Source: Trichuris trichiura
Lineage: Eukaryota > Nematoda > Enoplea > Trichinellida > Trichuridae
Length of the DNA: 64,000 nt
Reading direction: 5' to 3'
Assembly (NCBI GenBank): GCA_037903355.1
Contig: JBAJFE010000026.1
Coordinates: forward strand, 7,068,001 to 7,132,000
Shown: positions 46,392 to 59,466 of the stretch, piece by piece
How positions within the stretch are numbered: position 1 is the first letter of the stretch
Layout of the letters: every line of letters begins with the position of its first letter
Translations under genes and position numbers: made by a program
Notes under the pieces: model-generated
Told to the model about the DNA's origin: nothing
Database searches by the model: none
The model's input: only the letters and a program-made list of their open reading frames with translations

Positions 46392-48761
46392 TCTCACAAG
46401 AATAATGTAGGGCAAAGTTAACTAATGCGTTCAAATATGAAAACTAACGTACCCATTAAGAAACACGCTACATTTAAGTCAGTGCTATCAATATTAATGA
46501 TTCATTTTCTTGTCACATACTGGCAGCAGTGTCGCTGTTTTAAATTATTATACATAAAACGTTAAAGCTCTACGAAGCGGCAACTTCTCAAAAGCTCCAA
46601 ATTCGCTCCTACTGGTTCCATCTGATATTGAATTGTCATTTCAGTGAAACTATGCAACATACCTGAGGAAGGTTACAAACTTTGACTGCTTAAGATTTTA
46701 AAAAATTCTTTTCTTTACAAGTTTGCATATTTGAGCTTTTATGACCACTACTGATTTTGTGATGCTTTAAGATTCTCCATTTGTAGTTATTTGTGATATA
46801 TTAGCGCAACTTGTTATGCAAAGTTTTTATCAATATTAACAGTCTGCTGAGCTGGAAAAAACTTTTCTAAGTCTATTACCATGAAGGCTATTATTCTTAA
46901 TTCGCTTAGATACAGGAGAAAAGATATTAAAGAATACGTTAACGATTCGGACCAGTTAAGTACAAGTAATGTGAGGGCATTGCACCACGCAAAGGAGCCT
47001 ACAAGGCCGAGTTAGTAAAGTATAGTGCTCATTCCAACAATGGAGGATTTGCCCTACGTGGTAAATGCAAAACGTGAATCTTTTGTATGTGAATATGAGA
47101 TTTCACGTGACATTTAATGTAACTATTGTTTCGGCTAGCGATTCGAATGCTGTAACGTAAGGGATATCAGCTTATGAAAAGAAAATACATGCTTTCTTAG
47201 GTATTAACACAGTGCATCCTAAGGAGGTTCTTGCACTCCATGGAAAGACCGTATGCATGATTACAAGTCATTGATTCACTCTTTATAAGTTCAAATCTAA
47301 CTTGGCAGTGAAAGGTCATTCTTTATAGCAAGAAGCGATGTCTGTTCTCGAATAGTTCATTCTTACGCATCTGGAGGTTTAATAGAGCTAGACAAACCGA
47401 CATTAAACCTATCCGAGTCGAACTTCTATAGTCCAGTGCAACCTTCGGCTTTCCAGAGCCCCACGGGACGCTAGCACCACTTGGGCACCGCTGTTTCAAC
47501 CTTATGTTCGAAGGACAAAGTTACAGCTTTGTTATGTATGCTCAGGCCTTTTCCCGTTAATGTTACATTGCAAGGGGAATTCAAAAAACTTAAACATGCT
47601 GACAATGAGAGTTCGAGCCGCGGGAAGAGAAAAGCAATTACCAATCCGAATATAAGTTTTGCTAATAATCAAAAGTGAATTTTTGCAATCAGGCATGCGT
47701 ATCAGCACTATTTCGCGCTATTGGTTAATGCATAGTTGGTTAGTGATTACTTTTAACTTCGTTATGGGCCAGTGCGGGCACTCTTTCAAGCTGTCCTTTA
47801 TTCCTACTTAAAACTATTTCTGCAAGGCGAGAAAAAATAACAAGCAAAAAATGGGTGTTCAATACAAAGAAAAAATAATAGGATGAAAATTAAGACATTA
47901 ATGAAGAACTATGTTTTTAAAATTCGGTTCTCCATTTGAATCAGTCAAAATGGAAGAATGAACAAATTACTTTGACATTTTATCTTTTCGAGATATGCAC
48001 AAAACCTTGCACCCACTTTCGTTCTCCCTTGCATCATTTCACAGCCAAAGTTCTATGGTTGGTCAACATACATCTGTGACAGAGGCGACTTTGGGTGCAG
48101 CTAGTCATGCGAGCTTAATTCTCCTATTAAACTGCCTGTACGCATCTGGGTTGATGAGACATTGGCCGAGCAACTGAACAAGGATGAGCAGTACACAATT
48201 AACCCAAAGATTTCAAATCTCTCCAATTACCATAATGAGGATTCGGCTGAAAGCTCAGCGACTTATATTTATACTCAGTCTGGCGATTCAGCTTGCGAAG
48301 AAGTGATCATCTTAACTCAGTTGATAAACTAAAAAATACTGAAAGGAATGTGCAGTTTGTCTTAAGCATAGCGTTAGCACATTAAAGCACTCGACTACAG
48401 AGTACGTTGCTTTCTCGTAACGGACTTAGGATTTCACCATTTTTTTGAAAAGTATAAACAGAACTGGCATATGCTTGTGAAAGGTACAGTTCCTGAAAGA
48501 AAACAAAACGCTAAGATTTTTAAAACTAGCCCATTTAGTCTGATACATTCAGCAAAGCACGTGCCTAGTGTTTACCCCGTTAAGGCAAACGCTTTTAATG
48601 GCATTTCTTCCTTAAATTATTTTTGACAAGACCATTCTGATTTCATGATGCTCTCAAGAAACTGTTGGAGGAAACAGAGCCCACAAACTTAGCTGCGACT
48701 GATGAAGACAAGCTTACGTACATTGTAAATGCAACTTTCTTAGTACGAGATTGTGGATTTT
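46392..48761. other. Intergenic, no supportable gene
   Basis: Open stretches such as 47481-47678 and 48105-48332 (plus strand, the latter lacking an ATG) fall within chance expectation for this composition and match no family I recognise. Confidence 0.4.
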
Positions 48762-48905
48762 CATGTTAAACTGTTTTTTATACGGAATATATGTCTCGTT
48801 GAAAAACTTTTAATTCTCCGGAGCTTTCAGATCAATCGTGACCCGTCTTCAGCGGTCTTCTTTTTCAACGGGACATACATTCCCTACAAGAAACAGTTTA
48901 ACATG
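48762..48905. mobile_element. Foldback MITE-like element, copy B
   Basis: A 144-bp palindromic element, the shortest copy of the family. Arms begin CATGTTAAACTGTTT and continue through a diverged ATGTC-CGTTGAAAAA block; the centre holds TCCGGAGCTTTC followed by TGACCCGTCTTCAGCGGTC. Relative to copies A and C the right inner arm with the second CCGGAGC block is missing, so this looks like an internally deleted member. No coding capacity. Confidence 0.82.
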
Positions 48906-51900
48906 AAAAGCTTGCGTACATAGACTTAATTTCACATAATAGTTGAATGCTACACGGTTTAATGAGAATAATAAACGGTATTTGGTGGGAAAGAACTTCT
49001 CAGGTTTGACGACATAAAGCGTTCCTTTTCAGCTGCTGACATTAGCGATCCAAAAAGGTGTCGAAACATCGAATCATTTGCAACCAAGAATGCATGAATG
49101 TCACTTTGCGGGAATGCCACTAATACCTAATCATCCGCTTGTGAAGCAATAAAAATCTAGTTTCTCGCTCTCAAACTTAGTCAAACTAGAGCTGACAGTT
49201 GACTTATCAATTTATGAAGCGCTGCTTCTACATGCAACGGGTTTATCGGTCGAACATGTGTTCCGCTAATATCTCAAGTTGAAAAATGGCTTTAAAAAAC
49301 CGTTGATTAACAAACCTGTCCTAGTGGTGGCAGCCAAATGTTTTAGTACATGGAGGAAGGTAAAAATGTCGCAGCTTTTCGTCTTCCTTGAATAATGAAT
49401 GAAAAAAGTATTTCAACATTACTAGGCCAGCTTCGAGAGGAAAAAGTGCCGATGAAAAAGAACTTTCAATTGTTAGGTAAACATCTGTGTGAATACCACG
49501 CGCCGGCGGTAAGTGGTCATTAGATGCCCCTATGAAATTGCAATTGTACGGCAGCGAAGATCGGAATGTCAGCGTTCTTATGCAAAGCATCAGCTAGAGA
49601 GAAACTAATAGCCTTTGAGAAGAAAATCAGCGAGAGGAGCAGCGTCAAAATGAAGCTGCTTTTTAATCAAAGGGGTCCATTAGGTTCCACGCATTACGCT
49701 CGGCTGTCCAATTTGTCAGCATTAGCCTGCGTTAGTTTTTTGCCCGTTTTATGGAGTAATTTAATGCTCGCAGTGGGCCAGCAAACGCAAGCTACTTTAC
49801 GTTAAAGTTTTGAGAAATCTTCAAAGCCCCAATATCCGAAAAATCAATGCGACTTCTTAAGGATGATAAGCAGTCGGGTTTTTGAATTTTAGGAAACGTC
49901 GCTTTAAGGTATAGATGTTCACTCGTCAAATCACGAACAGAATCAGTTTGACGCTGCCTAGTGGAAAGATAAAAAGTTCCGCAAAGCCATATTGACTAAT
50001 ATGACATTGCATTCATGTGAACGTTGTTGCGGAAAAGTAGCAGTGAATGCCAGTTTTTGACCTACGGACTCCTTTTCATTTCCAAATGGATCAGGCTGTC
50101 GGAATTACTCTTTAAAAAGCATTAAGATCTACAGTTAATTCATCAGGGAATATAATGCTGTCAGCAAAATGAAACGTATGCCGGAATATGCATATCGATC
50201 ATCAATGCAACAACAATACGAGCCGACTAGTAAGCCTATTCTTCAACTGATATTCACAGTTAAGAAGGAAATCAGGCACATAGTTTAAAGATTGAAAACC
50301 GATGAGACAGCTGGCAAACTGCCATCATCAACGCGGAGTATGGCAGCCCTAATAGCCTTTTTTCGCAACATAAACAGTTGCAGACAATTATTATGTCAAT
50401 TTTGTGGAAACAAATCCCGTCATGTGGTTGTGGGCTTAAAAAAGCAAAAACGCATGACATAATAATCACTATGAAGAAATACGAGCAATTGACCCTGAAG
50501 GAAGATGTCGCCAGAGCCTAAACACGCTCTGAAAGTTCATTTTCCCTTGTTGTCAAAGAAAACTAAACTATCTCAGCTGCTTATCCCAAGTTGGATTTTT
50601 TACTTCTGCACGTAATAGGTGCATGCACTCATGGCATTATCAATGATTAAATCTGAACAAATGATGGAATAGAGCAAAGGTCTCATTATCAAACATGCTG
50701 AATAGTATATGTGAAACGTTTGCCTATAACATGGCATCCCGCGGCAACCTGTTACACCAACAGCGTAATGGAAGCTGTCTTCATAACCAGACGATTCCTG
50801 CAGAAAATCTGTTCGAGTGGATGGCACTCACCCAAGCAAGGACTGTAACTTTTTTTATTTTAACAATAGGCATAAAAGCGAATCACTTTAGGCGTTCGGT
50901 ATGACCTGGCAGGTTTGCCTTTATGATTTCTTGGAATTTATTAGCAACTTGTACTTTCAGCATACCTTCACGGATCTAGTTTAATTTACATGTATGCGCT
51001 AATAACCATCAGCTGCCGGCGGTAAATTGGTTTATCTTAACTGTTTGACACACTTTATAACATACAGGACTTTGCTGGTTGAAGGAATAGCAAATGTGAA
51101 CAAAGGAAATATCATAATGTTAATGGATAAAACAAAGAAATGAAATGAGCTAGTTTTTGAAGGCCAACTCAAAATAAATTAGGTCTTATTATAAATGGGC
51201 TGACCAGAACGAAAAGTGGCAGTTTTTTCTGGGCAAAGCATGTTAATCATTAAAACTGCAATCTCAGAGTAGCACACTGCTTTCATCATTGGCGGTGCGT
51301 TGAAGCCAATGAAAATTTGTAACTCTAACAGAAGTGAAAATTATTTCCGCTTCTAGTAAAACGTGCACACTTACTGGCGGCTGTTACCACTGGCTAATGG
51401 GGAATTAAATAGTGGCACACGATGTGTCTTCCAACGACTTGCCTAAATGATTCACAATGTTTTGAGAATCTGCTCAAGTTGTCCCATTGTAAAATAAGAA
51501 CTGGAGTACAGGGCTGTCGATGACTTGTGCAAAGGATGAGGAGGAATCAATATGAGAAGTGACAGCGTATTTTTTCTCCAGGCTGCGTAGCTCTTTTCAA
51601 CTTCATTCTTTTAACAGCAGCATGCTGACGCCGACTATTTAACCAGAAATCATGTTTGACTTCTATACTCTCTATTCTTAAGCAATGACGAAATAGAGCA
51701 GTTTTTAAGAATGCCCGACCGCGAGTAAAATTGTCCCGATGCAAGCTGCTTTACGCCATTGTAAACAATGCTGTCCATGGCTGAGATTAAATTTAGCAAA
51801 GCAGAAAGCAGGAAAGCAAACTTAAGTTCGAAATCGACGCTCAACGCTTTGCCATAGTTCGAAAAATATCGCTTTGAAAAAGGGTGGTTCTCCCACGCAG

Positions 51901-52891
51901 CTGAAGAGATAAGTGAATCAGAATCAGGCTTATCTTACAGATACATAAAGAACGCGCTTGAACTAGCCTGCTTAACATTTTCATTTCTGTCTTGACATTT
52001 GTCGAAATATTAGCATATTAAAATTTCAAAAAGGTGCGAAAGAATTAGAAAGCTGTGCGTTACGCTAGTACTCCCCCCTTTGCTATTTGTTCTATGAAAA
52101 AGCAGCAAGTATCCACCCTGTCAGCCCATAACGTTTGTACAAGCATACGGCTCGCTTGCAGAGTTGATGGTTTAAATTGATTTATGAAAAATGACTACCC
52201 ATTGAAAATTGAATTTTGGCTGTAACAGGACTTTAAGTTCTTTTTTATAATTCTTTAATTGTAGAGCGAAGTCTTATTTGAAAAATTGCCTATCATGAGC
52301 AGAACGCCGGAGCGGTTAAGCATGATAAATTAGCCTTTTTCGCCTCCGCGCGTATACTCTCCAAAGGCAACACTCACTGAGCTCTAAACAATGTGCCGTC
52401 TAATTTTGAACCATTACTTCAACCAGTACATTGCTGCACGGTAAAAACTTCAAAATGTGCATGCATGTACTTGATATACTTTATTTAAGCTGAGGCCATA
52501 ACAAGAAGTCTGGCAGCTCAATGAAATGTAATAGCTTTTGTGATCTGCTTTCTTGGACTCGTCTTATTATGCCAGAGACGTTAAAGCGGGAGCTCACATA
52601 GGCATATCAATGCCGCATGGGAAGGATATTATTACAGTAAGACTTTGAGCATTCGAAACGTGAAGTGCAGCTCATCGCACAGAAGCGAAAATTGACCTTA
52701 GTCTCTATGAAAAATAAATATTTATTTTTAAAGGGAAAACAGTGCGGTAAGTTACTTCGTATTCTAACATTAATCTACCAAAGTAGTTGCCTTATACTGA
52801 GCGGCATTTAGCAAACAGCATCAGCAAAAAAGATCAAAAGTTAATTGATCCAATTCAACTTAGGCGAACAGGATGCTTGGGAATCCAATAG
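48906..52891. other. Intergenic, no supportable gene
   Basis: Read on both strands. There are several 60-90-codon frames (for example 49566-49805 plus, and 51650-51844 minus) without domain, splice partner or conservation that I can recognise. No repeat or RNA gene was seen. Confidence 0.4.
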
Positions 52892-53212
52892 TACAAGTGC
52901 CAAAAAGTAACAAGTTTACCTAACGCGATTGCACAGTGGCAAGCTAAGCGTGGTAAGCTTACTCCTGACGAAGATCTTTTCTCGAAACTTTTTAATAAAA
53001 CACAGTTACTCCAATCCTACCTTGAGTTAACGGAAGAGAATCACAAGCGACTAGGTTTGAATGAAGTTTGCCTGGCCGGAAAACAACCTGAACCATTTCT
53101 CTTTGCCTTAATAGAAAATTCCTGTTGCACCAGTCGGAACGTGGAGGAAAATACTACTTACTTTATAAATGTTTCATTAACGCATTCTTTATGGCTGCTA
53201 CAAATTATTTAA
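52892..53212 (+). other. Unrecognised open stretch without ATG
   Basis: A stop-to-stop frame of 106 codons ending in TAA, with no ATG in it, so if coding it would have to be an exon or a pseudogene fragment. The composition is protein-like in the middle, rich in Leu, Lys, Glu and Asn (AIAQWQAKRGKLTPDEDLF, LELTEENHKRLGLNEV). I do not recognise a family. A frame of this length is expected by chance several times in a window of this size and composition, so this is recorded only as a candidate. Confidence 0.2.
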
Positions 53213-56200
53213 TTGCCCCGCCGCTTTGAGCTGTGGCGCGATAACTTTGATACTTTGACTGAGCGTTGCTTTAATTTATGCAAATTTATCTTATCTAGAC
53301 GAGAATCGTCTATCGATTTTACAAATAGTTAATAGGGTTTTATTCCGAATTAGTAAGTGGGCTGAATGTCGCAAACAGCTCGTGGAAAAATGTCACTGCC
53401 AATAGGTAGGAGCCCATGTTTCTGCGGCAGTACTACGCTCTTATTACTTATTCATACAAACTGTTTAAAGTTTAAAGAGGATTCGGCAAGGAAGAAGCAT
53501 CCATGCCCGCAGAAATGTTTAACTCACTAGTGAGGACCTTATAAGCCGCTTGCAATGTGTTGCCAGGGGCTGACTTTCAATAAGACGAATGAACTAGCAG
53601 CATGTGACGCGCACACCAACTACAAGATGAAATTTAATTTCGGATTCATAAGGCTATTATTGCGAAAGACTACTCACCTTGCTTTATACAGAATAGCCGT
53701 AAAGGTCGTTACTTCCTTTTGCCAGGAGCGGTGCATTGTACCAGTGTGAAAGGCAGAAAAAGTAAAGTCAACTCTCAATAGTCAAATATGACCATATGCT
53801 GGTCTTAAATTTTCAGCTTAATAACAAGGTAATCCCGGTTTCTTTAATTTCAAAGGTAGATAAATCACCAAGGAACTGCAAAAATGCATAATGCGGACAG
53901 TGTCGATCTAGCAGCGTCAATGAGCGTCCGAATGGCCAGTTTGGGTTATTGCTTTCACGAGAAAAAGCGACCTTCCGTATAGCTACATGCCTATTTACTC
54001 CCTATATGATGGCTTTTAAAAACTTTAGAGAAAATTACCTTACAGCAAATTACAATGCGAAGAAGCTAACAGCTGGGAAATCCGTCATTACGCTGTTGCT
54101 TCATTGATCTTAATAGGGCCTTAAAGCCGTATTAGGTTAAGTATTGATCGCAGCTTTTAAAGGAGAGCATATATGAACAACAAGCGGCCTCACTGGACTG
54201 AACAGACACGATATGCAAATTTATTTATTAATACATTGCTACTCTCACGTTTGCCAACCGTGCGTTGCTATCTACTTACGAGATGCAGGGAAAATATCCC
54301 GCGGCTCACTGTTATTTCATAACTATCATTCAAATTCGAATGTCATCGCGTTTAATCACGTAAACCATCAATGCGATAATTTAAAAGTATCCTAAAACAA
54401 TGAAAAGTAGGCTGTTTTGCATTTTATTTGAACTAGCTGTGACAGGTATAATGTGAGCATCTTCCCAACGTGAAAAGCTAACTGTCCTAACTATTATGTT
54501 TGCTCTGTTACTAGGTTACTATACTGAATCTAAATAAATGTTACTTAATGTCGGTTATGAAATTAAATCGAATTTCTGAAGAACATTTGAAACGGTCCAA
54601 TCATCATTAGAGCAAGAGCAAAAGAGAAAATATGCGCCTTCAAGAAACGTAGGTGAGAAGGCGTAGTATTATTTGCAGAGCATGTAACTTGATGCTCATA
54701 CTTTCAAATGATGTCTCGTAAAAAGCTAGTCGCGATCTTACATTACACAGCGATTCATCGCCACGATATCCGCTTGTTTTGAAGTAACACCAGTCAACCT
54801 AAGTGGCCGGACAATAGTGCCATTTCAAGTTCACGAGTTCTATTTCCTTTTTAAAAGTCAAACGACGTCATTACTCCTCGGAACAACAAACTTGCTGGCA
54901 AATTGTTCTTATTCGTTTTGCTTATAAGGGAACATAACGTGAAATGGAACAAAGATTTTCCAGTATAGGTTAACGCGGTATTTATCCAAACGCGTTCTAT
55001 TGCTATTTAGGCAAAAAAATTGAACACGAGAAATGCAAGGCTGAATGCCGTGCTGCTTCGCTGAAACACATTGCATTATGCCTGTATTATTAATATAAAT
55101 TATTCAGAGTATATATTAAAAAATAGGTGCTAGGCTACAGCAAAAGAAAAATTTTATATTAATAATTTCATGGAAACTTGGATGTTCAAAATCTCATTTC
55201 ATAACTACAGCATCGAAGAGACTGACGGACCTGTCAAGGCGATTTTATTTGGTCCATAGCCATAGTGGAACTATTAATAGAAACGTCAAAACGCAAGCAG
55301 ATGATATTAGTGGGCCATGTTCTTATGCAAGATTGGCTATCGACATACGCTGCATCAATTCAATAAAGTAGAAAAGGCTTGCCATACCCATGTACAAAAA
55401 CTTTCTACGTGACTTTAACTGGCAGCTAATAAGCGGTGATTGATGCTAGACGACTGGATGGCAGGTGCGAATATTGAAGCATTTGAATTCCTTTGACAAA
55501 TCGCTTCCAAATGTCAAACAACCGCCTGTTTCGCATTACATTTTGCTGGAAGAAACTCTGACTCTTCGCTACCGTTTTTAACGAAACCAATTTTTGACAA
55601 ACACTTCTGGCTACATCTCTGTTTCATTCACTGCTGATATATACACCAAAGTGATGAGCGTATCTATTTATTTTACTAATATCTATTCCGCAGAAATGCA
55701 GCATTACTGTGGCAGCTGAATAAGTAACCTTTCTATCCCTTTCACACTTCATATGCAGGTAGAGCCTATGCACAATTTGCCAACAAGTTGTATATCCTTA
55801 GTATTATACAAAGCGTTTGATTTATCAACAAGCTGTAACAGAGTAGCTCCTCTACGGCTTGCTTGAGGAAAAATGAAAGTGAAGTATAGGGAACTTAATT
55901 GTACAGGCCATCGCATGAACTTGCCAAAAAACGCGTGAATTCTCAGAGGGACAATAAAGCAGTAGTTTACGTTTTCTCTGCTGTTTTTTAGCCTTCTTGC
56001 GATGGAAAGTTCACGCGCCATTTTGTACAAGTCATCGAAAGTAAGAATAGATTTAAATGGACGAATATGATTTTGCAAAAAAGCGCCGTTTTCGTGTGGT
56101 CAAGTTTAAAAATTCAAGTACGCTGTATGAACGCTACGCCAACGCGCTAATCAAGCTGAGTTGAACTTGAAAATCATTTGGCTAGGTAAAGCGTGGGCAA

Positions 56201-57024
56201 TAAGCATTTTTCATCATGAATCAACTGACGACTTTTGAACGTAACCCCACGCGGTGGATGATCGGAAAGGGTTTCAAATTATGCTAACTCTTTAGAAATT
56301 CCGCCAAAGATCGATTATTGTTCTGCAGAGGCGCGCGGGTACAAAAACCAAATTACTTTGCCACCGCCAGCCCCACGCTTGCACGGACAAATAGATCTTT
56401 TGTGAATCTCGTGATTCCGTATCAGCCTTTGAAATTGTCTCCCGAGCTACTGCGTAACTTTTTAATTTTCGCCAATAAAAAAGCCTATTGAATTCTATTC
56501 AACCATGGCCGCAAATGAACAGTGCTTTTGTGAAGGCCAAAGAGAACGCCCTAACTGCTTAAGTGCGCCTGACTGCTTGAATTATTGGAAGAGCTAATAG
56601 GCGGTCGATCGCAGTCGCCAAAATCGATTGCGGCTGTCGCTTCTTAGCCTACACAATGTGCGAGAATTCAACGAACAATTCCGTTGATATTTGGCCATAC
56701 TTAAAATTTTACTTTTTGAAAAACCGTAAGTTTTCAACCGTCTTCAAAATTGTTACGCGCGAGTTGACGCAACTTTCAACGGCCCATCGAAGCATCTAAT
56801 TTGGAGTATCAAAGATTGAAGTTCTTACAGATCTTTTTGAAGTCATATAAATCGACCACTGTCCGTTGTAGCTACGAATTTTCAAAAGTCGTTGCTTTGG
56901 GCGCATAGTTGAAAGAAATTCTAGGAAACTGTAAAATGTGTGGACATAAATTCTTATGCTATTCAGGGGAAAAAGCATTAACTCATTGTCTGGCTTGAAA
57001 TCGTTTGCTACATCTTCCTCACGA
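53213..57024. other. Intergenic, no supportable gene
   Basis: One minus-strand frame at 55749-56078 (109 codons, no ATG at its start) contains LTFDDLYKMARELSIARRLKN, a helical and charged segment that looks protein-like, but no family or splice partner was found. Nothing else was supported. Confidence 0.35.
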
Positions 57025-57224
57025 GTCGAGTTTCTTTTACGGAAGGTATGTCCCGTTGACAATATTTTTATTATTATTCCGGAGCTTTCGGGTCACCGTG
57101 AATTTTCGTTACTTCATTGCTTTATATTAATACCGCTGAAGATGGGTCTCGTTCGACCCGAAAGCTCCGGAATAATAATTAAAATATTGTCAACGGGACA
57201 TACCTTCCGTAAAAGAAACTCGAC
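57025..57224. mobile_element. Foldback MITE-like element, copy C
   Basis: A 200-bp palindrome with arms running GTCGAGTTTCTTTTACGGAA, GGTATGTCCCGTTGACAATA, TTATTCCGGAGCTTTCGGGTC in near-perfect reverse complement. The unpaired centre contains ACCGCTGAAGATGGGTCTCG, the same core as copies A and B. Arm identity is very high, which suggests recent origin or gene conversion. No coding capacity. Confidence 0.85.
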
Positions 57225-59410
57225 ATGAAACTACACGGTCCCGTACCAAGAAGTTACATTTACAAAATCTTCCTGGCGAGTTCATATTACTTTCAGCTGA
57301 GCTGCATTTTAAAAGTCTGAATAATAAGCCTATTTTTCAAGCAGCCCCTTTATGATGAACTGGTTATGGCAAAATTTGTTTTTTTAATCTCAGGCTTAAA
57401 AGCGCGCATTTGAAGACGCGACTTCTCCAACGCGCCAGGACGTAAATGGGTAACAGGAGCGGGGTGCGGTAGCCCATCGATTGAGAGGGGATTCCTGAGC
57501 TTGTATGTCCGCATTTTGAATCTCAGCTGCATTCCAGCCCCCGTAAGCGCGTTGTTCGAATGAGCAGCGTACAACTGGCGGACAGGCGAACTACTAGTGT
57601 TCCCCAAAATGGTAACGCTGGGAACCCATTCGGTAAAACGAATCCCGAAAAATATATATCAATATATTACAGACGCTGAAAGGCAGAACTTACAAGTTAT
57701 AGGACTTGAATTAGCTTATGTATGCGGAAGTAACCGCTGCAAAATATCAGCGTTGAACATACTCGCTGAAGACGGGACAAAAGTACACCCAAAAAGGTAT
57801 GTTTATTCAACACGTATAATGAGAACCCCGCAATGTAAATATCATTTGGTAGCGGCTTTTAACTTTTGAAAAAATAAACAAATAGTTTGAAGGTAGCCTA
57901 GAGAGAGTAGATAGTATTAGTGCAATAATTTATTATTAGACACCAGTATACTACCTTGGTTGGTCACTGTGCTACTTTTTTCAGCCATGTTCCCTGAGTC
58001 ACCCTGCTGAATACGCTGTCGAATTATACTGGCTGGAAGTTATGCTTAGCTGTCACTGGTTTTGTTTTGGTTCTCCGACCTCTTTGACGTCATGCCGAGC
58101 AAGCAAGAATCTTAAATTATTTCTCACTGAGAATGTGCCAAGAAGAATTTGAGATCCCTTTCGAAAGCTTAATGAATATGCTGTAGTAAGTAGTAGCTTA
58201 ACGAAGAAGCTGTCAGTTTCAGATTTCGCGAAATAGGCTCTGCTGTCAACATTCGTTCGCGAGGTCGCTGTTGAACGTTTCCAGGAATTCAACTGATTCC
58301 TGTTTCTTCAATGCGTTCAGTGTAAAACAAATTCCAGGAAACGTTTAGCAGCTAGCGCAAACTCAAACTGTGCTTAGCGTTTCCCACGCATACTCATTGG
58401 TAAAGTATCCCCGCATGTCCAACTCGAAAAGCTAATTTTCAGACGAAGCTAATTCACTGCTTCACTTGATCAACTGCACGGTGTTGACTGTAGTAGCTCC
58501 TTGTACACGTTTTGCGAAATTCCAAAAAACGTATCTCCGTTTAGACGACGTGTAGAGTTATTGCCCGCTCGTGGTAAAGCAAGTGTCAAAGTAGAGAAAA
58601 AAATTGGCCTTCCTGTGGCCATCGCGCTTGGTAAAGTCAATAAGAAAAAGCCTACAGAAAGTAAAGAGACGCTGGGCGCGGGAATAGACTGCACGCGGAG
58701 CATTCTACTACCGGAATTCAACGGCTATTCAACCGTAATGACACTCCGAGCAAGCTTTTCTCCAGTGACCACGGCGGTGAACTAACGAGAAAACTTATTT
58801 GTTCGCTTGATTCCCTTGTTGAGACGCCAATTTTCCCGGTGACAAGAATGCTCAATCATGGTGGCCATTTGGTTGCCATTCAACCGTCCGCTCCGTATAA
58901 ATGCTGAAAAATTGAAAAATGTTTTTGGGGGCCCACCTAGTGCACCTCGGCCGACCATGCAAATATGCAAATGAACTTTGAAAGCTATTTATTGTACAAC
59001 ATGTTATTATCCCTTTTCATCTCTGACGTCACAAAAGGGCAATCGACGAATCGTTCACTTAATACCGCTGGGATGCCCCTCGGATCATCTCTAGATTGTC
59101 ATTTGCTTCAAGGGAATTTTACCTTTGCTCGAAGCATTTGGATGAGACCAATATGGAAACGTCCATTTCGTTCTACCTTGAAAATTCTGTGCAGCGGAGC
59201 GTATGCTGTAACATTGTTAGTATTCAATGCAATTGTAGCGAAGCATATCCCGTCTTAATACCAGTGAGAATCAAATGAGCTGCTGTTTATAAATCTTAGA
59301 TAATATTGACTGCCTTAGAGAATGACTCATCAATTAATGCGTAGAGTGAATCTCTGAAAAGGCTTGCAGCCAAATAGCAGAACATTGCCTTCCTCCGTTT
59401 GAAGAGGAAT

Positions 59411-59413
<3 letters not shown>
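57225..59413. other. Intergenic, no supportable gene
   Basis: A 14-base CGCTGAAGACGGGA match to the foldback-family core occurs alone at about 57761. Open stretches at 57597-57869 and 58501-58785 (plus strand) have no recognisable domain. No RNA gene was seen. Confidence 0.4.

Positions 59414-59462
<49 letters not shown>
59414..59462 (+). repeat. (GA)n microsatellite
   Basis: About 24 uninterrupted GA units. It generates long spurious Arg/Glu and Leu/Ser frames on the two strands, which are not genes. Confidence 0.95.
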
Positions 59463-59466
<4 letters not shown>

